Below are positions 28,989 to 39,039 of a stretch of DNA of 64,000 nt, piece by piece. Each line of letters begins with the position of its first letter. Position 1 is the first letter of the stretch. The stretch spans positions 75,031,345 to 75,095,344 of the forward strand of contig NC_087065.1 of NCBI RefSeq assembly GCF_963678635.1. The letters run 5' to 3'. Source of the stretch: Symsagittifera roscoffensis. Lineage: Eukaryota > Xenacoelomorpha > Acoela > Convolutidae. The translations under genes were made by a program, and so were the position numbers. The notes beneath the pieces are model-generated. The model was not told where the DNA came from, did not search any database, and saw only the letters and a list, made by a program, of their open reading frames with translations.

Positions 28989-30790
28989 GCCGCCAACTTG
29001 GATCACTACACCGATCAAATTCCCACCCAACCAATCTTACCTCTCCAATCCCAATAATACCACTTTTTGCTTTTCCGCCACCCGACTTTTCACCTAGTAA
29101 TGTAACATCAGGCATGAATTCCGACACTAATTCACACATCTCAGTTTTATATTCCATCTCACAACTCAATAACCCGAATAATGAAACCCCCGATGAATTT
29201 GCCGACTCAGAACCATCCCCATCCAATAATTTTCATAACTCTTCTAATTTTTCTCAACCCCCTTTTCAACCCATATTATCCAATAACCCTGACCCAATCA
29301 CTCCCACACCCTCTTATGCTTCCCAAGTTACCCCAACCTACTCCTCATACCATTCTGACCAATCATCTCATTCTCCAGACACCCCCCGAATCTCCCCAGA
29401 GCTAGATAATTTTATTACCCTTCAACAACAACCCTACCACCTTAATACCCCAACCATAAACCAAATCTCCTCCACTATAAATTCATCCAACCCCCCTACC
29501 CCTACACCCTCTTCAAATTATACTGAATCATTAGCACCATCATCCACATCAACTGAATCTTCACTCAACACTAATAGAGCTTACCGCACTTTTAAAAGAA
29601 AGTTCCCCAACCATCCTTTCCCAGCAAAACCAGGAACAGCCCGTGAATACATCAACCACCCCAAGCATACTAACACAAAAGAATTTTTAGCTATCACCTT
29701 ACCCTCATTTCCACAATACACCTTAAACACCCCCCACGACACTAACGAAACACGCAACTTTGTAGATGAATACGTTTTAATGCCCACTCTCTCTTGGACC
29801 TCATATTATCATTTTACTAACCCTCTTTGCTTACCTTTATCTAACACTCACATCGATATAGAGCGAAATACGGACATGCTATATCGACTCACTACACCAC
29901 TAACACCTAGACAATTTACTTACGTTGGATATAAAAAATCACTAAAAACACACACTGCACCTAGAGCTAACGAATATACACTCGAATACTATGATCACAA
30001 CATCATCAGAGCTAACCAAGATCAATTCTTAGACGACGATCGCTTCGCTAATCCACAAATTACCGAGAAATTTTTCATCAAGACACCATATATATTTACA
30101 CTAAACATCTTCGACCGAAAGTTTGATCACATTATTTCAGAAGCACTAACAGACACACAAGCATACGAAAGTTTTAAAGAACGCTTCCAAATATTTTCAC
30201 TAACCTTTCATTTCCTTGCACCACACGAAAGAGATTTACACTGCTCACACGATATTATGTTGCGCACTAAACAAACCCACACATATAGTTATTATCGCTT
30301 CATCCAAAATCACTTTGACCTACACACACCCTCTAGACAACCACACCATCGTTTTCAATTCATTAATTCCAAATACACTTCACCGTTTTTCCTAAATTTC
30401 ACATATTGCATTAAAGATACTAACCTTCATGGTATTCTTCGCAATTATGATCCCATAACCCAAATGTACATCTTCTGTCCCATCACCAAGACCTTCAACG
30501 CCGAAGAATCCCGACCCTTCCTTATCACGCACGAGTTTGTACAACCTATAGAAATCCCAATTTTAGAATTCATCCACAACACTAAATTTAATCACAAATT
30601 ATATAACTTAATCCAAAACACACCTTATGAGTTTGCAGTAGGCACTGAAGAACTAACCACTATTAAGGCACTTCAATTGCTTTGGCCACTGCTTCAGACT
30701 AAAAATATCATCCGCATTCTAGCTAAACTACTAACAACTTCAGAACTAATTCACGACATCTTCCCCCACGGTTTTTTCCCCGACGACTAA
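28985..30790 (+). CDS. 601-residue accessory protein of unknown function
   Basis: The start codon lies in the env stop (ATGA at 28985-28988), so translation is probably coupled to Env by termination-reinitiation, or comes from its own spliced mRNA. Residues 1 to about 195 are Ser/Pro/Asn/Thr-rich and probably disordered. Residues about 196-601 look globular, with many aromatic residues and His, and with features such as HYFTNPLCLPL-like and FHFLAPHERDLHCSHDI segments, but I recognise no domain. There is no signal peptide or membrane span, which suggests an internal protein. The stop codon is followed immediately by a consensus splice donor. Nothing comparable is standard in Ty3/gypsy elements. 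The reading frame is intact. Confidence 0.8.
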   Translation: MSRQLGSLHRSNSHPTNLTSPIPIIPLFAFPPPDFSPSNVTSGMNSDTNSHISVLYSISQLNNPNNETPDEFADSEPSPSNNFHNSSNFSQPPFQPILSNNPDPITPTPSYASQVTPTYSSYHSDQSSHSPDTPRISPELDNFITLQQQPYHLNTPTINQISSTINSSNPPTPTPSSNYTESLAPSSTSTESSLNTNRAYRTFKRKFPNHPFPAKPGTAREYINHPKHTNTKEFLAITLPSFPQYTLNTPHDTNETRNFVDEYVLMPTLSWTSYYHFTNPLCLPLSNTHIDIERNTDMLYRLTTPLTPRQFTYVGYKKSLKTHTAPRANEYTLEYYDHNIIRANQDQFLDDDRFANPQITEKFFIKTPYIFTLNIFDRKFDHIISEALTDTQAYESFKERFQIFSLTFHFLAPHERDLHCSHDIMLRTKQTHTYSYYRFIQNHFDLHTPSRQPHHRFQFINSKYTSPFFLNFTYCIKDTNLHGILRNYDPITQMYIFCPITKTFNAEESRPFLITHEFVQPIEIPILEFIHNTKFNHKLYNLIQNTPYEFAVGTEELTTIKALQLLWPLLQTKNIIRILAKLLTTSELIHDIFPHGFFPDD

Positions 30791-30793
30791 CAG

Positions 30794-30880
30794 GTAAGTA
30801 TGAATTAAGTAAATATTACTAACTAATTACAGTATTAAAAAACTCACCATACTTTATCCATGTTTTCTTTAGATTTTCAG
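30794..30880 (+). other. Putative 87-nt intron just after the last ORF
   Basis: CAG/GTAAGT follows the TAA stop by three bases, and a pyrimidine-rich ATTTTCAG acceptor ends at 30880. Both match spliceosomal consensus well. An intron after the last stop could mark spliced transcripts for export or decay, or the donor may be used for other acceptors. Confidence 0.6.
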
Positions 30881-31643
30881 CCTTCATCCGACGATCACCT
30901 ACAAAAACCACAAAAGACCAATAAAAATCGCAAATTTCATCAAACAGATTTCAAAAATTCCATTAATCTCTTACACTTATAAATTTATAAATTTAATACC
31001 AATGCAGTAAATTCATTTCTAAAATTTTCCCCACAAGCAATAAATCTAATTATGATGAAAATTTGTATCTTAATATTCCCCCATGACTAGCAGTAAATTT
31101 CTAAATTCTATGTAGTAAATTAAATAAATGCAAATGCAGTACTAACCTTTTGATATTTTCATTCATTCGCACAGAAATTCTATCCACACCCGCACAGCTC
31201 GCCCACGAAGAATTGTTTAAAATAATGAATTTCAGTTTCAAGTTTTCACACTCAACAACTCTAACATAAAATAACATGTTTCAAATTTTCCTTTAACCCG
31301 GTTGGAAAGGAATCATATACTAAACAAAACTAACCAACGCAGCTTACTAAATACCACAAATCATAGAATAACAGCATGACTTAGAAAAGGAAACCAACGG
31401 TACCCAAACCGGATTAACCCAGTTTAAAACTGGATAATTTATTCTTTTGAAGACTATTACAAAGTCTTAGAAAGAAATAATAAAACACAAAAAAGTCGAA
31501 AGACAAACCCATACCACAAACAATTTGCTTTTTGGAAAAAGTACATAACCAACAAGACATAAGAAAGACCACAACAAACCCAACATAAAACGTTGTCACA
31601 TAACAGGACCCCTCACAAAAACCGCATGAAATCATACTCCCAC

Positions 31644-31694
31644 TCCTGGCCTAACCCACCAGGAAGGACGTCCTGAGCATGCTCTATAGCCGGC
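31644..31694. repeat. Chain of abutting perfect palindromes
   Basis: TCCTGG...CCAGGA (31644-31664) is followed without a gap by AGGACGTCCT (31665-31674), then GAGCATGCTC (31675-31684), and four bases later GCCGGC. It is the most GC-rich spot in the untranslated region. A duplicate lies at 37864-37914. Confidence 0.8.
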
Positions 31695-31745
31695 CTAACC
31701 CACCGCGCTACATCCACGCTTTGTGACCACACCTCTATTTTTAAT

Positions 31746-31773
31746 AAGAGCTACTCAAGGGTGAGTAACTCTT
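31746..31773 (+). promoter_or_regulatory. Hairpin enclosing a splice-donor-like site
   Basis: AAGAG and TACTCA pair with TGAGTA and CTCTT, with a single mismatch, around loop AGGG. The strand contains GG/GTGAGT, a good donor sequence, inside the stem. A copy lies at 37966-37993. Confidence 0.55.
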
Positions 31774-32297
31774 CAAAATAACCGAACTAAAACAAAAAGC
31801 TTTTGTGAAAACAACTAACTAAAATCATTATTAAAAAATATTAAACTAATAAAAGTTTTATAAAATGTAAAATCACATGATGCAATATATAGATCAGAAT
31901 ACAACACCAAGGACGAACATCAAAAGACAAGACGACCCCACTACACTCGAGAGAGAATGACCAACTACAATCGATATGCCGCTCACAATCACAACTCAAA
32001 GGATTTAGAGTACGACTTGACCTCGCAGAAAAGGACTTCATTGAACTAGACCAATGACCACCTCGATGTTCAAGTATACGTACAGATCCGAGTAACCAGG
32101 CATCCCCTCCACGCACAATCTCCACGCCATTCCCAAGCTAGATCAGACACAAAAGAAGTTCTCCACGAAGAACAGAAAAACCTGACATAGCCAACCATTC
32201 TGAAATCAGATTTGAGTTTGTTGCGAAGACTTAGTCGTTGTCACAAGAAGAACACAACGTCTTATGTCTCAAACTCCAGCTTCCTGGAACTTCCCTA

Positions 32298-32320
32298 ACA
32301 AAAGAGGAAACGGAAGAAAA
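32298..32320 (+). promoter_or_regulatory. Purine tract upstream of the 3' LTR
   Basis: A purine-rich run (AAAAGAGG to GGAAGAAAA) lies about 90 bp before the LTR. The bases touching the LTR (GGATGGG) make a short, T-interrupted purine run, so the true polypurine primer could be either one. Confidence 0.4.
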
Positions 32321-32409
32321 TTATGATGTTCGCCAAAAACAAACGTCCATCATCCATCCTTCGAATTGCAGAAGAACTATTCTAAAAAACTCTGTAAAAC
32401 CCGGATGGG

Positions 32410-32819
32410 TGGAACCTGATCTAAACTACATATTATGATTGGATAAATTAAATGTTTTACCAATGTAAAGTATTTAATATTAACCAATCATGATCCATCT
32501 AACTAACAACCCACTTATTTGTAAGTGCTGAAGTTACTTGTAATTTCAGCACCAGAGAGATTTGAATTTAACTTAGAAATTAGTTGGACTCTCCCGAGCA
32601 CTTCAGCAGCCGCAATAAACCAGTATACCCTAGATCTATTGAGCCTAGCAGAGACTAGTTAAACAACCTGAGACTAGATAGTATAAGAGTAAGATTAGGA
32701 TCGGTATTAGACTAAGAAGTTGCACGAATCTATCCGGCCGAAAATAAGATAGCGTGACGAGCAGACGGTGTACCCTATCCGAAATTACTCTATGAGTTAA
32801 CCAACTCGGTCCTAACTCA
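32410..32819 (+). repeat. 3' LTR
   Basis: 410 bp that I read as identical to the 5' LTR. ATTG (32820-32823) follows as the right target duplication. AATAAA lies at 32614-32619. Confidence 0.95.
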
Positions 32820-34838
32820 ATTGTATGATAGTTTTGCTAATGGAAGGCAAATTCAATTAGGTTTGACAGGCCTCCTAACATCTGGACTCGAACATAGAGT
32901 GTCTCTAAATTAAGTTTAAAAAAATTACTTAAGAAAAACGGGAGACATCATTGGTCAGCTGGAGTGGCGTTGCCTTAATTGCAGTGCGCATGAAATAGCT
33001 ATTTTAAACTTGCGTATAAATTATCCCTTCTGTTTTCAAAGAAATAAAATTATGGCTAAGAGCTATCAGAAATTGAATTCCTAGTCTCTGAGTAAAGACA
33101 CAAGTGATCGGAGCTGCCAAGTCAATTTATAAAAAAGCATTATTTATTCATTACTCGGAACTGTCGATTCTCGTATTTAAAAAATTGTAGTTTTTACCTT
33201 ATAACTCTAATGACTTATATAGTTTTGAAAAATTGAGGAGCATTTCATTTGAAATCAGAAATCGATTTCCTAAGCCCAATTCTAACCTAAGGATAATCCA
33301 AGATTAGAGTTTTAAGCTTTTTATCCTTCAGGAAAAGGAACTAGTATATACCTTAAGAGCAAGTTGAGAAAATTAAAACAATCAAAAGTAATGGGTCGGA
33401 TAGTCTGAGACAAAAAAAACTATTGTTCAGTTTTAGGAGATTGCGATTATCTGGTCAGATTTTTTGCTAAACAATTGAACGAATAAAACGACCTGCCAAA
33501 AAAAGCTCCTTTAAAAACAATTCCAAGAAGAAAGATTTGTAAACTAATCTTTGTGGTTTTAATACTACGAGAAGCTATCAAAACTTAAGGTTTGTTCTAG
33601 GAACCTGTTTTGTATTTCTTCATTTTTTTCGGGTACCGCAATTGAAATTTGAATCACATCATTGTGACCAAGTAGACCATTTTTAACCAATTGGGCCAGA
33701 AAATTTTAAAGGTTGAAAGCGTCAAAAACAGATATTGGAGTGATTTTGTAAGCCCAAAATCTTTTATTAAAGCAATTGTTTGATATGTCAATTTATAACT
33801 CATTTTGAAGCCTTTTTAGTCAGGATTAGTCCTTAATAAATTTGAAAAAAATATATTAATTTGAATGCCAAAAAACATGGTTTGAAGTTACATAAGTCAA
33901 TGTCCGAAAAACTTGGCTGCTAACATATTTTAACATTAAAATTAAAATTATGCTAACATTAAAATTAAATTGATTCTAACACAAGGATAACCGGCTGCTC
34001 TGCTAGTTGTACAGAATTCTTCGATGTCGGTATTTGAAAAAAAAAAGAACTCCAAAAGTTTTAAAAAAAATAAAAAACAAACAATAATTATCTTTTTTCT
34101 ATATTCTTTCGCCTTAATTTTACTGTTTCAGAATACTGCAATTAAACTAGTTGAAAACTAAAAATATGAGTTCAACTTCTCATCGTATGATTTAAAACTT
34201 TCGTTCCAATAGTCTGAAAGCTTGAAGGCCTTATTTCATAATTCAACTAAAAAATTGGCGGTTGAGTTTAGGATTGTTATGAAACCTGAAACCTTATTAA
34301 GGTTGAAACATTTGTAGAGATTTTTTTTCTCCCCGAGGGATTTTTTTTTATGAGGAAGACAAAAAAGAATTTTTTGTCTACCTCATATTAGTGTATAATG
34401 TTTACTAAATATTGCATTAAGTTACAATCAGAAGGTATATCTCATTAAACCTTTGTGTGGTTCTACAATAAAACAAAAAACTTTTTGTCTCCCTCAAACT
34501 AGCGTATACTATTCATTAAAAATTACAATAAAAAGGTATCACATTAAATTAATTGATTGCTCACAAGTGAATCAGCTAATACAAATGCATTTTAGCTAAA
34601 CTTTTCTGAGCGTAGGCTACTTTTTTCTTAAACTACTATTATTAGTTCAGCTAAAAAATCAAATCAGCATTAATGATACAAATATCAGCTCGCATTAAAG
34701 TAAAAACATTTTTGTTAATCATGATCAACGAATGATAATTTCTCTTGTGAGTTGAGGCGAAAATGGTTGAGAACAGCTTGTGAAATGTTTTTTTTGTGAG
34801 ATGTTTCTTCAGCTTTTCAGTATTTTTTAGAGGTCAGC
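32820..34838. other. Agrin 3' flank, copy 1
   Basis: This 2-kb non-coding flank is identical, as far as read, to 39040-41058. It includes the CCGGCTATCC repeat end near 33983-34030. Confidence 0.6.
33983..34030 (+). repeat. CCGGCTATCCTTG-type repeat end
   Basis: CAAGGATAACCGG followed by a CTCTGC..GTACAG degenerate hairpin. The same module occurs near 7340, 11246 and 62600, and again at +6220. Confidence 0.55.
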
Positions 34839-37110
34839 TCATGTGCAAGGGTCGATTTTGTTATTAGTCAGCGAGTGCATGTAAAGGTCAACTTTGAAGC
34901 CATTGACCACCATGGAACTCAAACATCCCTGGAATCCCCCATTGCTTGAACCGGGAGTCAAAGTACTCGCCGAATCCGAGTCGGGTAACCCGCCGATCCA
35001 TAGCAGCCCATTCGTGTCGAACCGAGTAGCGCCCGAGTTAAGCCGGGCAATGATCAAAGGATCGCTACCGACTTTCAGTCTCAGTTCGTTATCATTTCGG
35101 TCGATAGACGCAAAATGCCATCTATCATCGTTGAACAGACTGATTGAAAATACCTCAGTCTTACCAGCTTCAAGATCTATTGCTGCATAGAGGTATCCGT
35201 TCCAAATACCGACCACAAAATAGTCAATGAGACTGTTCTCATTAGCCCAAAAAATCACACCGTTCGCGCTTTGTGTTTTGAAAGAGAAACGGTAGCTTTC
35301 ACCACTCTGTGACGTAATCCTTTCGACCACTTGGTTATAAATTACGTAACTTTGACTTCCGTCAAAAGAAACTGTCGAAAAATCAGTTTGGTCCATTTGA
35401 TCGGCTTTGTTCGTATTTTCGACGTCAATTTCTTTTTTGCCACATTTTTTATCCGAACATTTGCAAAGGTGCGACTCCAAATCGGGAAGACAAGTTTCGA
35501 AAATTTCGCATTTTGTAGATTCGTAGCACTGATGATTTCGCCAACCAATGACGTTGAAATACTGGTCAAAATTATCTGACAGCTCTTGAGAGGTAAAATT
35601 GCCGATTAGTTTCTGGCCGTTGATTTCCAGGAACTGGATAATTCCTCGAAATCCGCTTTTCGAAGAAACGAAGTCATTTGTTTTGAATACGGGCAAACCA
35701 CCCACGAATATAGGCTGGGCAAACTCAAATTTTTCCATTTTCGACAAAAGAGACACTCTTTGTTCTGTTTTTCCAAGTTTCATTCTAAAAGTGTCGCTTT
35801 TTCCAGTAATTGACACTTTATACCAGCTATGACTGTGAAGTCTTTCCTTAGCTACAATAGTTACCGAATCAAGTCCGATTCTACAGCGAAAAGTGAGATA
35901 ATGATTATCAATTTCAACTATGACGTAATCGGAATTTTCCTCGACGTAAAGAAGCAATCCTTTCAACTTCCTGGTGAAGAACCAAATTTCAATGTCCAAA
36001 TAGTCAGACATTTGAACTTTAGAAGTTCGCAGGTATGAATCCATGTTTAGAGACGGCATGAAAATTTCGTTTTGTTTCGACTTTACGATTTTTTCGCATG
36101 TTTCGCCTTTGGTTCCCAGCGGACAAAAACATTTGAATCCTGGTTGAATTTTCTGACACGTGCCTCCGTTCTGACAGGGGTTAACTTTGCACGGATCATC
36201 TTCGATTTCACATTTGTTCCCGTCAAATCCAAACTTGCAAACGCACCAATATTTAAACGAGTCTTCAACTATGCAAGTTCCTTCATTTTGGCAAGGCCTT
36301 CTGTCGCACGGGTTGAAAGTGCAGGAGTCGATTCCAAATCCATCAATCAGACTTCTGCTTTCTGGGTAACTCATAAGAATTGCAATACCGTTGACACTCA
36401 AACCAGTCATGCAGCCCGAAAAACCATCTGAAACTCCAACCATTTTTAGAATAGATCGACTTTTTTCAAGAGGCAAACCTCCTATGTATAAATCTGAGCT
36501 GAATTTCCCGTTCGGAACTGCAATTTTGCTGCTCGTTTCGAAGTTTTTCAAGAAGTCTCCGATTTCATTGGGTGTAATTTTTAAGGTCATGACATTGGCA
36601 CGAAGTTTTATTTCGACCGAATGCCACTGGTCTGCTAAAACAGGCATGCTTACTTCAGTCGCTTTCACAACTCCGTTTAGAGTTATTTTCGCCTTCAAAA
36701 CTCCTTCTTCGAGATAAACTGCCAGGTAGTTTTCTTGTGCGTCTTTTTTGAAAGCATCCATCAGACCAATATACATGATCAACCCATGTTCACTTGACGG
36801 CTTTATATTAACAGAAAGTGATGTGTTCTTTGTGTCAATTTGTAAAGTAGGGAATCTCAAGTAAGAACGTGATGAGAATTGAGGTATTTCAACTGGTCTT
36901 TGTTGTTCACACCTTTTGCCCCCCGTCCCAACAGAGCAAAGACACTCATGCCCTTTTCCAGGTGTATCGATGCATTGTCCTCCGTGCTTGCAGCTTAAAC
37001 TCTGACATTTGTCAAAACTTTGACTTCCAGTCTCGTCATTGAGGGGCACTTCGACTATCCGCGACGTCTCGGGATGCTCGAATATTATAGTGTCAACTGT
37101 GCACGAGCCG
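34839..37110 (-). pseudogene. Truncated agrin copy (C-terminal part)
   Basis: The frame encodes residues corresponding to agrin 1005-1761: EGF, LG1, two EGF, LG2, a degenerate EGF and LG3. It is cut at the duplication junction, where agrin sequence meets retroelement sequence. The frame stays open a few codons beyond the junction, but only a GTG and no ATG is available there, and it has no signal peptide. No inactivating change was seen. If the duplication is real, this is a promoterless fragment unless the retroelement supplies one. If it is an assembly artefact, this copy does not exist. Confidence 0.85.
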
Positions 37111-39039
37111 ACGATCACCTACAAAAACCACAAAAGACAAATAAAAATCGCAAATTTCATCAAACAGATTTCAAAAATTCCATTAATCTCTTACACTTAT
37201 AAATTTATAAATTTAATACCAATGCAGTAAATTCATTTCTAAAATTTTCCCCACAAGCAATAAATCTAATTATGATGAAAATTTGTATCTTAATATTCCC
37301 CCATGACTAGCAGTAAATTTCTAAATTCTATGTAGTAAATTAAATAAATGCAAATGCAGTACTAACCTTTTGATATTTTCATTCATTCGCACAGAAATTC
37401 TATCCACACTCGCACAGCTCGCCCACGAAGAATTGTTTAAAATAATGAATTTCAGTTTCAAGTTTTCACACTCAACAACTCTAACATAAAATAACATGTT
37501 TCAAATTTTCCTTTAACCCGGTTGGAAAGGAATCATATACTAAACAAAACTAACCAACGCAGCTTACTAAATACCACAAATCATAGAATAACAGCATGAC
37601 TTAGAAAAGGAAACCAACGGTACCCAAACCGGATTAACCCAGTTTAAAACTGGATAATTTATTCTTTTGAAGACTATTACAAAGTCTTAGAAAGAAATAA
37701 TAAAACACAAAAAAGTCGAAAGACAAACCCATACCACAAACAATTTGCTTTTTGGAAAAAGTACATAACCAACAAGACATAAGAAAGACCACAACAAACC
37801 CAACATAAAACGTTGTCACATAACAGGACCCCTCACAAAAACCGCATGAAATCATACTCCCACTCCTGGCCTAACCCACCAGGAAGGACGTCCTGAGCAT
37901 GCTCTATAGCCGGCCTAACCCACCGCGCTACATCCACGCTTTGTGACCACACCTCTATTTTTAATAAGAGCTACTCAAGGGTGAGTAACTCTTCAAAATA
38001 ACCGAACTAAAACAAAAAGCTTTTGTGAAAACAACTAACTAAAATCATTATTAAAAAATATTAAACTAATAAAAGTTTTATAAAATGTAAAATCACATGA
38101 TGCAATATATAGATCAGAATACAACACCAAGGACGAACATCAAAAGACAAGACGACCCCACTACACTCGAGAGAGAATGACCAACTACAATCGATATGCC
38201 GCTCACAATCACAACTCAAAGGATTTAGAGTACGACTTGACCTCGCAGAAAAGGACTTCATTGAACTAGACCAATGACCACCTCGATGTTCAAGTATACG
38301 TACAGATCCGAGTAACCAGGCATCCCCTCCACGCACAATCTCCACGCCATTCCCAAGCTAGATCAGACACAAAAGAAGTTCTCCACGAAGAACAGAAAAA
38401 CCTGACATAGCCAACCATTCTGAAATCAGATTTGAGTTTGTTGCGAAGACTTAGTCGTTGTCACAAGAAGAACACAACGTCTTATGTCTCAAACTCCAGC
38501 TTCCTGGAACTTCCCTAACAAAAGAGGAAACGGAAGAAAATTATGATGTTCGCCAAAAACAAACGTCCATCATCCATCCTTCGAATTGCAGAAGAACTAT
38601 TCTAAAAAACTCTGTAAAACCCGGATGGGTGGAACCTGATCTAAACTACATATTATGATTGGATAAATTAAATGTTTTACCAATGTAAAGTATTTAATAT
38701 TAACCAATCATGATCCATCTAACTAACAACCCACTTATTTGTAAGTGCTGAAGTTACTTGTAATTTCAGCACCAGAGAGATTTGAATTTAACTTAGAAAT
38801 TAGTTGGACTCTCCCGAGCACTTCAGCAGCCGCAATAAACCAGTATACCCTAGATCTATTGAGCCTAGCAGAGACTAGTTAAACAACCTGAGACTAGATA
38901 GTATAAGAGTAAGATTAGGATCGGTATTAGACTAAGAAGTTGCACGAATCTATCCGGCCGAAAATAAGATAGCGTGACGAGCAGACGGTGTACCCTATCC
39001 GAAATTACTCTATGAGTTAACCAACTCGGTCCTAACTCA
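37111..39039 (+). mobile_element. 5'-truncated retroelement remnant
   Basis: It contains the last 1.5 kb of the internal region plus the LTR (38630-39039). It arose by the tandem duplication and not by insertion, since its left edge is an agrin coding junction. Confidence 0.93.
38630..39039 (+). repeat. Third LTR copy
   Basis: 410 bp, identical as read to the other two LTRs, and followed by ATTG. Confidence 0.95.

Larger units (their letters stand above)
30881..32409 (+). other. Retroelement 3' untranslated region
   Basis: No plus-strand coding frame of note is present. The minus-strand frames at 31414-31635 and 31841-32125 lack any support. The region holds abutting palindromes (31644-31694), a strong hairpin (31746-31773) and a purine tract (32298-32320). 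From 30891 onward the sequence is repeated at +6220. Confidence 0.6.
13911..32819 (+). mobile_element. Complete env-bearing Ty3/gypsy LTR retroelement, 18.9 kb
   Basis: Two 410-bp LTRs (TGGAACC at the start, AACTCA at the end) that I read as identical bound a coding interior and are flanked by ATTG. The interior carries ORF0, Gag-Pol, two small membrane ORFs, an ATG-less frame, Env and a 601-residue ORF, all on the plus strand and all unbroken. Identical LTRs with intact frames point to recent insertion. At 18.9 kb it is far longer than ordinary gypsy elements. The coding strand is strikingly rich in A and poor in G, unlike the host agrin and START exons. The last 1.9 kb is also present in the tandem duplication at 37111-39039. 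Confidence 0.97.
30891..37110. repeat. Tandem duplication copy 1 (6220 bp)
   Basis: Every landmark recurs at exactly +6220: the retroelement 3' region, LTR, flank and agrin 3' coding part. At the left edge the sequence enters from the retroelement (CATCCG/ACGATC); at the right edge agrin coding sequence joins it (GAGCCG/ACGATC). The three bases CCG are shared at the junction. I found two differences between copies, at 30919 (C versus A) and 31190 (C versus T). Confidence 0.97.

Noticed and set aside
31414-32125. Minus-strand frames of 73 and 94 codons in the retroelement 3' UTR, repeated at +6220
   Set aside because: Their repetition is due only to the tandem duplication. Composition is erratic and they oppose the element's transcription.
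37111-39039. Independent second retroelement insertion
   Set aside because: Its left edge is the duplication junction in agrin coding sequence and it shares the +6220 offset with all neighbouring sequence, so it came from segmental duplication.
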